Part shown: positions 29,098 through 38,450 of the stretch, piece after piece
Layout: each line of letters starts with the position of its first letter
How positions within the stretch are numbered: position 1 is the first letter of the stretch
NCBI GenBank assembly: GCA_050633585.1
Contig: JBOEGT010000030.1
Span: forward strand, 1 to 64,000
Origin: CALKZN01 sp050633585
GTDB taxonomy: Bacteria; Pseudomonadota; Gammaproteobacteria; Arenicellales; Arenicellaceae
Reading direction: 5' to 3'
DNA: 64,000 nucleotides
The notes under the pieces: model-generated
Told to the model about the DNA's origin: nothing
Database searches by the model: none
The model's input: only the letters and a program-made list of their open reading frames with translations
Made by a program: the position numbers and the translations under genes

Positions 29098-29799
29098 ATG
29101 AAAACATTTGCTTTTATTTTTGCGCGAGGCGGGTCGAAAGGTTTGCCTGGGAAAAATATTAAAATGTTGGCGGGTAAGCCGTTAATAGCTCATGCGATTG
29201 ACTTAGCGAAAGAGTTGCCTGAAATTGACCGGATATTTGTGTCGACTGATAGTCAAGATATTGCGCAAGTTGCGAAAACCTACGGCGCTGAAGTGCCTTT
29301 TATTCGTCCTGCTGAGTTTTCAACTGATGAGGCTTCCGAGTGGGACGCATGGAAGCATGCGATTAATTATGTGATAAATCACCATGAGCCTTTTGATTGT
29401 TTCGTCTCTTTGCCTGCTACAGCGCCGTGTCGAGACGCAAAAGATGTTAAAGGGGCGATAAGCCTATTGAAAGAAGATGTTGATATGGTGGTGACTGCTA
29501 GCAAGAGTGGGCATCATCCCTGCTTTAATGTATTAAAAACGGATTCAATGGGCTTTAGCTCTCGTTTTATGGATGCTGAGCCTGTTAGTCGGCGTCAAGA
29601 TGTGGAGCAAGCCTTTAATATGACAACAGTTGCCTATGTTTCTAGGCCAAGTTTTATTTTGTCCAATGATAATATCTGGGGTGGAAAATTAAAGATGCAA
29701 GAAGTAGATGCGCTTAACGCGATTGATATTGATGATGCGAGTGATTTTAAGTTGGCGGAATTAATTCTTCAGGATAGGTTGTCTGAGTTAGAGAGGTAG
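29098..29799 (+). CDS. legF: CMP-nonulosonate (CMP-legionaminic acid) synthetase
   Basis: A 233-aa cytidylyltransferase that activates a NulO with CTP. FARGGSKGLPGKN near residues 8-20 is the CTP-binding loop and VSTDSQDIA follows. The conserved SRRQD region (PVSRRQDVEQAFN) and DIDDASDF tail are typical of NeuA/LegF/PtmB. I favour the legionaminic assignment because PtmA, LegB, LegC, LegI, LegG and PtmE follow in order; sequence alone does not distinguish NulO type. Its stop is 6 bp from the GTG start of the ptmA-like gene, indicating co-translation. Confidence 0.82.
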   Translation: MKTFAFIFARGGSKGLPGKNIKMLAGKPLIAHAIDLAKELPEIDRIFVSTDSQDIAQVAKTYGAEVPFIRPAEFSTDEASEWDAWKHAINYVINHHEPFDCFVSLPATAPCRDAKDVKGAISLLKEDVDMVVTASKSGHHPCFNVLKTDSMGFSSRFMDAEPVSRRQDVEQAFNMTTVAYVSRPSFILSNDNIWGGKLKMQEVDALNAIDIDDASDFKLAELILQDRLSELER

Positions 29800-29805
29800 A
29801 ATTCT

Positions 29806-30591
29806 GTGTTAGATCCAAAACAAGAGAGAGCAAGTGTGTTAGCAGGTCAAGTAGTATTTATTAGTGGTGCTTGTGGTTTAATTGGTCAGCGGTTTGTTGA
29901 GGTTTGCCTTGAAGCGGGCGCCTCAGTTATTGCGGCAGATATTAATGAGGAGCAGTTAAAAGCCTTGTCTGAAAAATTGCCTTCTTCGAATCTATTAACT
30001 CTAGTCTTAGACTTAACTTCTTCAGAAGATGTGCAATCAGCCTTGAATAAAAGCGTTCAATATTTTGGTTCCGTAACGGCGTTGGTTAATGTTGCTTACC
30101 CTCGAAATAAACAGTATGGTCGGCATTTTTTTGAGGTCGAGTACGCTGATTTTTGTGAAAACCTCAACTTAAATGTAGGTACTACATTTTCGGCAAGTCA
30201 AATATTTTCACGATATTTTCAAAAGCAACGACAAGGTAATATAGTTAATTTGGGCTCAATCTATGGTGTGATAGCTCCTGATTTTGATGTTTACCCTGGT
30301 TCTATGACGATGCCTGTTGAATATGCTGCGATTAAGTCGGCGGTGATTCATTTGACTAAATACATGGCTCAAATGCTTCGAAAAGATGGTGTGCGAGTGA
30401 ACTGTATTAGCCCTGGCGGTGTGTTGGATGCTCAGCCAGAGGCATTTCTTGAAAAGTATAACGCTAAATGTGGTCAGCAGGGAATGTTGGATGCAAAGCA
30501 TCTTGATTCCACGTTATTGTATCTGTTATCACCGGCTTCAATTGCAGTGACAGGACAAAATATTGTTGTGGATGATGGGTTTTCTCTTTAG
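29806..30591 (+). CDS. ptmA: Short-chain dehydrogenase, PtmA-like
   Basis: A 261-aa classical SDR. ISGACGLIGQR near residues 18-28 is the cofactor loop, NLGSIYG the catalytic Ser strand, YAAIKSAVIH the Tyr-x3-Lys pair, and RVNCISPGG the conserved C-terminal turn. The start is GTG with GAGAGGTAG upstream. It matches PtmA of flagellin-glycosylation loci in gene order next to LegF/PtmB, where it is needed for the early GDP-glucosamine branch of legionaminic synthesis. Its precise reaction remains less certain than its family. Confidence 0.78.
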   Translation: MLDPKQERASVLAGQVVFISGACGLIGQRFVEVCLEAGASVIAADINEEQLKALSEKLPSSNLLTLVLDLTSSEDVQSALNKSVQYFGSVTALVNVAYPRNKQYGRHFFEVEYADFCENLNLNVGTTFSASQIFSRYFQKQRQGNIVNLGSIYGVIAPDFDVYPGSMTMPVEYAAIKSAVIHLTKYMAQMLRKDGVRVNCISPGGVLDAQPEAFLEKYNAKCGQQGMLDAKHLDSTLLYLLSPASIAVTGQNIVVDDGFSL

Positions 30592-30767
30592 TGTAAAAGT
30601 TAAGTCATTAAGTTGATTGATGTTCGAGATGAAACTATTAGTCTCTAGAGTATAGTTTGATCGGCGATAGAACAGTGTAAGTTTGGCTTTGCTTATTGGG
30701 AAAATATGAGTTTTACCATGATATACTTAGCTAATAAGGAACCATTATCTGATAATATTTTCATCAC

Positions 30768-31718
30768 ATGTTAAGTGTTATAAAACGAACAATTCCGAAC
30801 TCGCTTAGAACGTCTATCTATGATCGGTTCTATGTTTCTCCACCCTGCATTAGATTTGGTCAAACATTTAATAGACTTGGTGGCAATATTGCTCGAATGC
30901 TCTATTTTCAAGTGTGCTACATGCTACGTAAGACACCTACGAGCGCTATCAATGTTGAAGAGGAAGTTAGCGTATTGAAGCGTGATGGAATATTAAGAAT
31001 TGAGAATTTTTTAAGTGACGAAGACTTCGCTGCGATACAAGCTGAATACTTGGCGCTATATCCAGGCTTTAAAACATCAAGCCGAGTTACAATTCCGGTG
31101 CAAAAAAGGCAATTTGTGTCAACATCTAGATTGGATGCACCTGAAAGTATTGACTTTAAAGATAGTCAATTCCATCGCTTAATTGCGAAAAATGACAAAC
31201 TCAATGCTGTGATTATGCAAGCGTCAAAAAGGAAGATAAATTTGATGCCTACTGGTGCGTATACTGAGGAATTTTATCTTAAAGAGGATTTGGGAGAAAA
31301 AAGCCAAACTGGGGTAGTAAACCCACATTATGATGTTCCTTACCACTCCTATAAAGCTTTCTTTTATATTGAAGATGTCGATGAGTCAAATGGGGCATTC
31401 CACTATTCTACTGGCAGTAATCGTTTTAACTTAAGGCGTTTATTGCTTGAATATTTCACCTCAATAAATATCGCATCAAAGAATAAAGAGATTCAAGTTG
31501 ATTTTTCTCAGACGGATATGTTTAAAACTTATCGAGATTCGATGACGGCTATTACTGGGAAAAAGAATACCCTGGTGATTTTTGATGCAATGGGGATACA
31601 TCAAAGAGGGTCGTTTTCTGTCGACACACCAAGAAGAATGGTGCAAGTGTGCTATCGACCGATTGAATCTTTTGCAAATAAATCAGTCTCAATGATCAAA
31701 AGGCTAGTTAACTCCTAG
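30768..31718 (+). CDS. Phytanoyl-CoA dioxygenase (PhyH)-like Fe(II)/2-oxoglutarate oxygenase
   Basis: A 316-aa protein. VNPHYDVPYHS (about residue 185) gives the HxD iron pair. IFDAMGIHQRGSF supplies the distal His and the downstream Arg that binds 2-oxoglutarate (RRMVQVCYRP). This is the double-stranded beta-helix layout of PhyH enzymes. Family members hydroxylate small molecules. Here, between ptmA and legB, it may hydroxylate a sugar or a glycan substituent; this is inference. It is separated from ptmA by 176 bp and from legB by 190 bp without recognisable genes, so it may be separately transcribed. A weak hairpin with GCCC/GGGC complementarity lies at about 31728-31756. Confidence 0.75.
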   Translation: MLSVIKRTIPNSLRTSIYDRFYVSPPCIRFGQTFNRLGGNIARMLYFQVCYMLRKTPTSAINVEEEVSVLKRDGILRIENFLSDEDFAAIQAEYLALYPGFKTSSRVTIPVQKRQFVSTSRLDAPESIDFKDSQFHRLIAKNDKLNAVIMQASKRKINLMPTGAYTEEFYLKEDLGEKSQTGVVNPHYDVPYHSYKAFFYIEDVDESNGAFHYSTGSNRFNLRRLLLEYFTSINIASKNKEIQVDFSQTDMFKTYRDSMTAITGKKNTLVIFDAMGIHQRGSFSVDTPRRMVQVCYRPIESFANKSVSMIKRLVNS

Positions 31719-31908
31719 TATTGCGTGAGTGCCCGATGTTTTAAAGGCAGGGCGCTTTACAAGTATTTTGTGTTGCTGTTTATATCTTTATGGTGATCTA
31801 CTAGGGTGCACTTACTTCACTATTGAGAGTGTAAGTAACGCAGTATTGGAGTTGTTGCGCTCTTAGGTATACACTTCGTCTCGTCATGTATTTTAATTCC
31901 TGTTGATA

Positions 31909-32895
31909 ATGAAAAAAACTAAAGTCTTAATCACTGGAGCTGATGGTTTTATCGGTTCTCACTTAACTGAAGCGTTAATTGCTGAGGGCTTTGATGTTAG
32001 GGCCTTGGTGCAATATAACTCGTTTAATAGTTGGGGGTGGTTGGATGAAGTCACTAGCATTCACAAGCAATGTGAGATTGTTTCAGGTGATATCCGTGAT
32101 CCAGCATTCTGCCAGCACATCATGCAAGGTGTTGATGTGGTTTATCATTTGGCATCTTTAATAGCGATTCCATATTCCTACCATGCACCCAGCAGTTATA
32201 TTGAAACCAATGTGACGGGCACCTTGAATATGTGCCAAGCGGCCAAAGACCATGGTGTTAAGAAGTTTGTTCATACCTCAACCAGTGAAGTGTATGGTAC
32301 AGCGCAGTATGTGCCGATTGATGAAAAACACCCTCTTCAAGCGCAGTCGCCTTATAGTGCGAGCAAGATTGGTGCTGATTCAATTGCCTATAGCTTCTAT
32401 GCGGCATTTGATATGCCTGTGACAATTGCGCGGCCATTCAATACCTATGGGCCAAGGCAGTCGGCTCGTGCAGTGATTCCTTCGATGATAATTCAACTAA
32501 TGAAAAGTGATGATATTGGTGCTGGAGATTTATCACCGACACGAGATTTTAATTATGTTGAAGATACCTGTAGAGGCTTTATGATGCTTGCGGCTTGTGA
32601 TGAGGCTATTGGTGAAACAGTGAATATTGGTTCTAATACTGAAATTAGTATTGCCAATACGGTTGCAATGATTGCAGAACTCATGGGGAAATCGGCAAAT
32701 GTTGTTACCCAAGAGGAGCGTTTAAGGCCGCCAAAATCGGAAGTGTTTCGCTTGCATTGTGATAATACTAAAATTAAATCGTTAGTTTCTTATGAGCCTA
32801 AAGTCGATTTAAAACAAGGCTTGCAGCGTACGATCGATTGGTTTTCTATAGAAAGTAATCGAAACAGGTATAAGGCAGATATTTACAATGTTTGA
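31909..32895 (+). CDS. legB: NDP-GlcNAc 4,6-dehydratase (LegB)
   Basis: A 328-aa extended SDR that makes the 4-keto-6-deoxy sugar, the committed step of legionaminic acid synthesis (GDP-GlcNAc substrate in Campylobacter). ITGADGFIGSHL (residues 7-18) binds NAD. TSTSEVYGTA carries the catalytic residues typical of 4,6-dehydratases. YSASKIGADS is the Tyr-x3-Lys pair and PFNTYGPRQS the conserved substrate loop. ATG at 31909 is preferred over an upstream TTG. legC follows after 49 bp, so these act in sequence. Confidence 0.87.
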   Translation: MKKTKVLITGADGFIGSHLTEALIAEGFDVRALVQYNSFNSWGWLDEVTSIHKQCEIVSGDIRDPAFCQHIMQGVDVVYHLASLIAIPYSYHAPSSYIETNVTGTLNMCQAAKDHGVKKFVHTSTSEVYGTAQYVPIDEKHPLQAQSPYSASKIGADSIAYSFYAAFDMPVTIARPFNTYGPRQSARAVIPSMIIQLMKSDDIGAGDLSPTRDFNYVEDTCRGFMMLAACDEAIGETVNIGSNTEISIANTVAMIAELMGKSANVVTQEERLRPPKSEVFRLHCDNTKIKSLVSYEPKVDLKQGLQRTIDWFSIESNRNRYKADIYNV

Positions 32896-32944
32896 AGAAG
32901 GTGATGCGATTAGAGCCCATCTCAAATTTAAAAAATAGCATTTT

Positions 32945-34117
32945 ATGATCAATAGCTTTACAGAGCTTGTTAGAAGTATTTATCAAACAAAGGATTTTAT
33001 TCCTTTACATGCGCCTGTATTTTCGTCGATTGATAAATCGATGGTTGCAGATGCTATTGATAGTACCTTTGTGTCGAGCGTTAGTGATTATGTGGGTAAG
33101 TTTGAATATGCTTTGTCTGAGTTCACTGGCGCAAAACATGTTATCCCTGTTGTCAATGGTACGTCGGGTATTCATTTGGCATTGCATGCCATTGGTGTTG
33201 ATTCTGATTGTGAAGTGTTGACGCAGTCACTTACATTTGCAGCCACGTGTAATGCGATTGCATATACAGGAGCAAAACCTGTTTTAGTTGATGTGGACTC
33301 TGAAAATATGGGGTTATGCCCAAATGCTATTACCAGTTTTCTTGAAGAGTACGCTGAAATGCGTTCGGATGATGGTGTGCAAGCCAAGGCAGTTAATAAG
33401 CTAACAGGCAAGCACATTGCTGCTTGTATTCCAATGCATACGTTTGGTCATCCTGTGAAATTTGCTGAATTGAAGTGTGTTTGTGATAAGTGGAATATTG
33501 TCATTATTGAAGATTCCGCTGAAGCCTTAGGTAGCTTCGTGCATGTTAATGGACTAAAGAGGCATTGTGGCACTCTAGGTCTAATGGGAGTGCTGAGCTT
33601 TAATGGTAATAAGCCGATTACCACTGGTGGAGGAGGAGCAATATTGACTGATAATGATGCTTATGCTGAACGTTTACGGCATTTGTCGACGACAGCAAAA
33701 TTGCCACACGCGTGGGAATATGTACATGATGAAATGGGGTTTAATTACCGTATGCCAGGGTTGAATGCTGCATTAGGTTGCGGGCAAATGGCACAATTAG
33801 GAGGTTTCTTGGCTGATAAGCGCCAGATAACCGATGCTTATAGGTGTTGGGCGTCGAACGAAGGGGTTAGTTTTGTAGATGCTAAAGAAGGAGCTCAGCC
33901 TAACTTTTGGTTAAATGCCTTGATATTGGAAGATAAGCAGCAACGCGATGAATTTTTAACAGAAACAAATCAGCAAGGTGTAATGACGCGTCCAATATGG
34001 CAACCCATGCACTTGTTGAAGCATTTTCAAGATGTACAGCGCACGGACTTAAGCAATACCTTGAACATTATGGACCGTTTAGTCAATGTGCCAAGTAGTA
34101 GCCGAAGTGCTACTTAA
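32945..34117 (+). CDS. legC: LegC-family PLP aminotransferase
   Basis: A 390-aa DegT-fold aminotransferase that installs the 4-amino group on the LegB product. VNGTSGIHLALHA near residue 70 is the cofactor phosphate region, IIEDSAEALGS the PLP Asp, and SFNGNKPITTGGGGA the lysine that forms the Schiff base. GFNYRMPGLNAALG completes the set. Length and motifs match LegC (pyridoxal-dependent GDP/UDP-4-keto-6-deoxy-GlcNAc transaminases). It lies between legB and the LegH-LegI fusion, exactly where the pathway needs it. Confidence 0.87.
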   Translation: MINSFTELVRSIYQTKDFIPLHAPVFSSIDKSMVADAIDSTFVSSVSDYVGKFEYALSEFTGAKHVIPVVNGTSGIHLALHAIGVDSDCEVLTQSLTFAATCNAIAYTGAKPVLVDVDSENMGLCPNAITSFLEEYAEMRSDDGVQAKAVNKLTGKHIAACIPMHTFGHPVKFAELKCVCDKWNIVIIEDSAEALGSFVHVNGLKRHCGTLGLMGVLSFNGNKPITTGGGGAILTDNDAYAERLRHLSTTAKLPHAWEYVHDEMGFNYRMPGLNAALGCGQMAQLGGFLADKRQITDAYRCWASNEGVSFVDAKEGAQPNFWLNALILEDKQQRDEFLTETNQQGVMTRPIWQPMHLLKHFQDVQRTDLSNTLNIMDRLVNVPSSSRSAT

Positions 34118-34149
34118 TTTATACCTTTTAGATTCATGACTTTGTGATA

Positions 34150-35790
34150 ATGACTAAAGTAACGACAAAATTATTATTAATCGGTGGTGGCGGCCATTGT
34201 CGTTCGTGTCTTGATGTCATTCATTCCACAAATAGTTATGACATTGTGGGTGTTTTAGATGTTGCCGATAAAGTGGGTTTAACCATTGATGGTATTCCTA
34301 TTATTGGTACTGATAAGGAATTAAAAAAGTACCTCTCTTTAGCGGATGAGTGTTTAATTACAGTTGGGCAAGTGGGTAATAATGCACTTAGGCAGCGACT
34401 ATATTTGCAGGTTAAGGAAGCTGGAGGCAGGTTGGCGACAATTATTTCGCCAAGTGCTTATATATCAACATCTGCCGAAGTCGGAGAGGGCAGTATCGTG
34501 ATGCATAAAGCGGTAGTGAATGCCGGAGCAATTGTTGCTCAAAATGTTATTTTAAATAGTATGAGTTTGATTGAACATGACGCCAGAGTTTCATCTCATA
34601 CGCATATTTCTACACGTGCTACTGTCAATGGCGGCGCCATTGTGGGAGAGAATAGTTTTATTGGCTCACATGCTGTGGTTTTTAATCAGTGTTCTGTTGG
34701 TGGGGGCTCTGTAGTCGGAGGAGGTCAAGTGGTGCGTCATGATTTACCCGAAGGTGCAAGGCCGAGCGATGTCAGTAATGTGCGCTCCGAGCCCTCTACT
34801 TTTGTGATTGCGGAAGCTGGGGTGAATCACAATGGTAGTGTGGATCTTGCTATGCAAATGATTGAAGTCGCTGCTAAAAGTGGTGCAGATGCGGTGAAGT
34901 TTCAAACATTTCGTGCGGAGGATTTGAGTACCGCATATGCTGAGAAAGCCGACTATCAAAAGCTGGCCACTTCTGGAAATGAATCTCAACAAAAGATGCT
35001 GAAGGCCTTAGAGTTGCCTGAAGCTGTTTATACGCAATTAGTTGACTATTGTGATCAGCAAGGTGTTGAATTCATGTCGACAGCATTTGATATTCGCAGT
35101 ATGGACTTTCTCGTCAGTTTAGGCATTAAGCGCATTAAGATTCCTTCCGGAGAGTTAACGAATGTGCCTCTGCTAAGGCATTGCGCAAAACAAGGTTTGC
35201 CCATTATTCTTTCAACGGGTATGGCAAGTTTTGATGAAATTAGTGATGCTAAGAAAGTGTTGATCGATGCTGGTGTTAATGAGCAAAATTTAAGTATTTT
35301 GCATTGTAATACAGCCTATCCAACGCCTTTTAAAGACGCTAATCTTGCTTGTATTAAGACATTAGGTGGATTGAGCGCTTCGGTAGGGTATTCTGATCAC
35401 ACGCTTGGTGATGAAGCTATTATAGCCAGCCTGGCAATGGGTGCATCGATTGTTGAAAAGCATTTCACCTTGGATAGGAGCTTGCCAGGGCCCGATCAGG
35501 CGACTAGTCTGGAGCCTTCAGAATTAACACGTATGGTTGAAAAAATTCGGAATATTGAGCAAGCGTTGGGTAATGGTGTGAAGCAGCCGACAGAGAGTGA
35601 ATTACCGAATATCTCGGTGGCACGAAAGTCAATTGTGGCGAGTAAGGTTATTGCAAAAGGCGAGGTGTTTTCGGATGAAAATCTCACGACTAAGCGTCCT
35701 GGAGATGGAATATCGGCTGCTTTTTGGGATGATATGATTGGGCGTAAAGCTGCTCGTTATTATTCTGTTGATGAGCAAATTGAGTATTAG
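34150..35790 (+). CDS. Fused NeuD/LegH-like acetyltransferase and LegI/NeuB synthase
   Basis: A single 546-aa frame. Residues 1 to about 211 are a NeuD/PglD-type acetyltransferase: LLLIGGGGHCRSC N-terminal Rossmann loop, then left-handed beta-helix hexapeptide repeats (SVGGGSVVGGGQVV). Residues about 214-546 are a full NulO synthase: FVIAEAGVNHNG, AVKFQTFRAE, STGMASFDE, YSDHTLGDE, EKHFTLDRSLPGPD, and a C-terminal SAF lid. The pathway uses these steps separately: N-acetylation of the 4-amino sugar (LegH), then condensation with PEP (LegI). No stop or frameshift separates them. The usual PDH of the synthase is PDQ here. It ends with legG starting about 30 bp later. Confidence 0.88.
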   Translation: MTKVTTKLLLIGGGGHCRSCLDVIHSTNSYDIVGVLDVADKVGLTIDGIPIIGTDKELKKYLSLADECLITVGQVGNNALRQRLYLQVKEAGGRLATIISPSAYISTSAEVGEGSIVMHKAVVNAGAIVAQNVILNSMSLIEHDARVSSHTHISTRATVNGGAIVGENSFIGSHAVVFNQCSVGGGSVVGGGQVVRHDLPEGARPSDVSNVRSEPSTFVIAEAGVNHNGSVDLAMQMIEVAAKSGADAVKFQTFRAEDLSTAYAEKADYQKLATSGNESQQKMLKALELPEAVYTQLVDYCDQQGVEFMSTAFDIRSMDFLVSLGIKRIKIPSGELTNVPLLRHCAKQGLPIILSTGMASFDEISDAKKVLIDAGVNEQNLSILHCNTAYPTPFKDANLACIKTLGGLSASVGYSDHTLGDEAIIASLAMGASIVEKHFTLDRSLPGPDQATSLEPSELTRMVEKIRNIEQALGNGVKQPTESELPNISVARKSIVASKVIAKGEVFSDENLTTKRPGDGISAAFWDDMIGRKAARYYSVDEQIEY

Positions 35791-35818
35791 TGGTGTGGTT
35801 GAAAGCTCTCAGAAGGCC

Positions 35819-36925
35819 ATGAAAAAAATTGCTGTTTTTACGGCGACACGAGCAGAATATGGTCTGTTGTATTGGTTGATGAAAGATATCGATGCTCATG
35901 AAGCATTGCAGTTGCAATTGCTTGTCTCTGGAACACACTTGTCAGAGGATCATGGTCAGACCATTGATCAAATCTTAAAAGATGGTTTTAAGGTTGACGC
36001 TCAAATTAATTTAGGTTTATCGGAGAAGGATCGGCGAATTGATGTTGCCTATTCAATGAGTGTTGCGACAAAAGGTGTGGCTGATGCTTTGTCTGAATTG
36101 ACGCCGGATATTTTGGTGCTTTTAGGTGATCGTTATGAGTTGCTGGGTGCTGCGTCGGCAGCTTTAGTTATGGGGGTGCCTATTTTTCATTTGCATGGTG
36201 GTGAGGTGACAGAAGGAGCTTATGATGATTCGATTCGTCATGCGGTGACTAAAATGGCAACATGGCACGGTGTCGCGAATCAAGAGTATTTAGAACGTGT
36301 TATTCGTATGGGAGAGCCTGCTGAAAAGGTGTTTAATGTTGGTGCGATGGGCTTGGATAACATTAAGCGCTTGCCACTGCTTGGTTTGACTGAATTAGAG
36401 AGGCAATTGAACTTTTCATTTGGCAAAAAAACAATTCTAGTAACTTATCATCCAGTGACCAATGCAGATAACCCAGTGGAAGGTTTTTTTGAGCTGCTGT
36501 CAGTTCTGGCTGAGTATGAGGATCTTCATGTGATTTTTACTCATCCAAATGCTGATCATGGTCGTAATGAGATTGTTCAGGGAATTAATAATTTTGTTGC
36601 TCAAAATGCGCACCGCTCCATGGTGAAGGAGTCTTTAGGACAAAACAGGTTTTTATCAGTATTGAAATATGTTGATGTGATAGTTGGTAACTCCTCTAGT
36701 GGAATTATTGAAGCTCCGTCAATGTCGACGCCAACTTTAAATATAGGTGATCGTCAAAAAGGCCGTAATCAAGCATCCACGATTATTGATAGTGATGCTG
36801 ATTTTGATGGTATTCGAAGTGGATTGGACAAAGCATTGGCTTTTCGATTTTCTAGTGATGTCGTAAACCCTTATGCTCAAGGTGATCCAGCCAGAGATGT
36901 GGTAAATATTTTGCTTGGCCTCTAA
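35819..36925 (+). CDS. legG: Hydrolysing NDP-sugar 2-epimerase (LegG/NeuC family)
   Basis: A 368-aa GT-B-fold enzyme that removes NDP and inverts C2, releasing the mannose-configured sugar for LegI. TATRAEYGLLYWLM near residues 7-20 and SGTHLSEDHG are the NeuC/LegG signatures. LLGDRYELLGAASAA, HLHGGEVTEGAYDD and GNSSSGIIEAPSM are the conserved UDP/GDP and active-site motifs. ATG at 35819 begins the family N-terminus, with AGAAGG just upstream. It follows the LegH-LegI gene closely, so the pathway intermediates are handled by adjacent products. Confidence 0.88.
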   Translation: MKKIAVFTATRAEYGLLYWLMKDIDAHEALQLQLLVSGTHLSEDHGQTIDQILKDGFKVDAQINLGLSEKDRRIDVAYSMSVATKGVADALSELTPDILVLLGDRYELLGAASAALVMGVPIFHLHGGEVTEGAYDDSIRHAVTKMATWHGVANQEYLERVIRMGEPAEKVFNVGAMGLDNIKRLPLLGLTELERQLNFSFGKKTILVTYHPVTNADNPVEGFFELLSVLAEYEDLHVIFTHPNADHGRNEIVQGINNFVAQNAHRSMVKESLGQNRFLSVLKYVDVIVGNSSSGIIEAPSMSTPTLNIGDRQKGRNQASTIIDSDADFDGIRSGLDKALAFRFSSDVVNPYAQGDPARDVVNILLGL

Positions 36926-37009
36926 TGGGTTTGGTTCGCTTATATGCATTGCTTTAAATAAGCACGCTAAGAAATGAAGCAAAGGGATTTTTAAATTGCT
37001 GTATTAGGT

Positions 37010-37015
37010 TATAAT
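37010..37015 (+). promoter_or_regulatory. Candidate -10 box upstream of the amidotransferase gene
   Basis: A perfect TATAAT lies 55 bp before the ATG in a 144-bp AT-rich gap. No convincing -35 at 16-18 bp is visible. Confidence 0.3.
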
Positions 37016-37069
37016 TCACGCCTTATAAATTAGTCACTGCGTTACTATCAAGCGAAGCGTTTATACCAC

Positions 37070-38422
37070 ATGAAATATAGCAAACCTTCTCCGGTCGATT
37101 TATCAAAATTTGACCTCCCAAAAGATCAACTCGATGCATTCTATGGGTTGCCAAATGATGTCAATTTTTGTGCTAGTTGTGTGATTTCAAATCAACGCCC
37201 GAATTCAACGCAAGAGTTCAAACATAGTGCTGACTCTAAGAAAACAACGATTGCTTTTGATGCAAATGGTGTTTGTGATGCGTGTAAAGTGAAAGAAGAA
37301 AAAGCATCAATTGATTGGGACCTTCGTCGGAAAGAGCTAGAAGAGCTATGTAATAAGTATCGTAAGAATGATGGTTCATATGATTGCTTAGTTCCCGGGT
37401 CTGGCGGAAAAGATAGCTTCTATCAGGCATATATGCTCAAGTATGAGTTTGGAATGAATCCATTGACAACGACTTGGGCGCCTCATATGTATACTGATTG
37501 GGGTTGGAAAAATTTTGAAGCATGGATTCATTCTGGTTTCGATAATATATTGTTCACTCCAAATGGCAGGGTGCATCGTTTGTTGACGCGTTTAGCCGTT
37601 GAGAACTTATTGCACCCATTTCAGCCGTTTATTCTTGGACAAAAAAACTTAGCGCCAAAAATTGCAGCAAAGCATGGCATTGAATTGATTTTTTATGGAG
37701 AAAATGAAGCTGAATATGGAAACCCTATTGCAGACAGCAAAGATGCGAAACGAAGCTGGGAATACTTTACTAGCAACAATGATAGCGACACCTTTCTAGG
37801 AGGTGCGAGTTTGCAAGAGCTGTATGAAGATTTTAAGTTGAAAAAAATCGATATAGATCCTTATTTACCGGTCAACCCAAATCTCATTGAGGAGAGTGGT
37901 ATTGAGGTTCACTATTTAGGTTATTATTTAAAATGGCATCCTCAAAGTGCTTATTATTTCGCGGTTGATCACGGTGGGTTTCAGGCATCACCTGAGAGAA
38001 CTGCTGGAACATATAGTAAATATAATAGTATCGATGACAAAATTGATGACTATCACTATTACACCACGTATATTAAATTCGGTATTGGCCGCACAACTTA
38101 TGATGCAGCACAAGAAGTGCGCTCTGGTGATTTAACGCGTGAAGAAGGTATTGCGCTAATTTCAAAGTATGATGGAGAGTACCCTGATCGTTTTGAAAAA
38201 GAAACTTTTGAATATTTAAGTATGAATGAGAAACAATTTCCAATTGCTTCTCAGCAGTTTGAACAACCTATTATAGACCGAGACTATTTTATGTCTCTTT
38301 GTGATAAGTTTCGTTCGCCACACCTATGGAAGCATGAAAATGGTGAATGGGTCTTGAGAGATCGAATTTTTGATGAGCAATTTGATCCCAATAATTCTGC
38401 CTCATGGGTTGGTAATAAATAG
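37070..38422 (+). CDS. N-acetyl sugar amidotransferase (WbpG/PtmG/PseA-like)
   Basis: A 450-aa ATP-dependent amidotransferase that converts an N-acetyl group to an acetamidino group. Two CxxC pairs (Cys34/Cys37 in CASC, Cys69/Cys72 in CDAC) suggest a zinc site. VPGSGGKDSFYQAY near residue 107 is the PP-loop ATP-pyrophosphatase motif. FYGENEAEYG and FGIGRTTYDAAQEVR are family blocks. The adjacent HisF- and HisH-like genes would supply ammonia, as with WbpG-HisF2-HisH2. Next to legionaminic genes the likely outcome is a 5-acetamidino legionaminic acid; that product is inferred. Confidence 0.87.
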   Translation: MKYSKPSPVDLSKFDLPKDQLDAFYGLPNDVNFCASCVISNQRPNSTQEFKHSADSKKTTIAFDANGVCDACKVKEEKASIDWDLRRKELEELCNKYRKNDGSYDCLVPGSGGKDSFYQAYMLKYEFGMNPLTTTWAPHMYTDWGWKNFEAWIHSGFDNILFTPNGRVHRLLTRLAVENLLHPFQPFILGQKNLAPKIAAKHGIELIFYGENEAEYGNPIADSKDAKRSWEYFTSNNDSDTFLGGASLQELYEDFKLKKIDIDPYLPVNPNLIEESGIEVHYLGYYLKWHPQSAYYFAVDHGGFQASPERTAGTYSKYNSIDDKIDDYHYYTTYIKFGIGRTTYDAAQEVRSGDLTREEGIALISKYDGEYPDRFEKETFEYLSMNEKQFPIASQQFEQPIIDRDYFMSLCDKFRSPHLWKHENGEWVLRDRIFDEQFDPNNSASWVGNK

Positions 38423-38450
38423 ATATTTAATTATCCAAGGTTTTGCAAAT

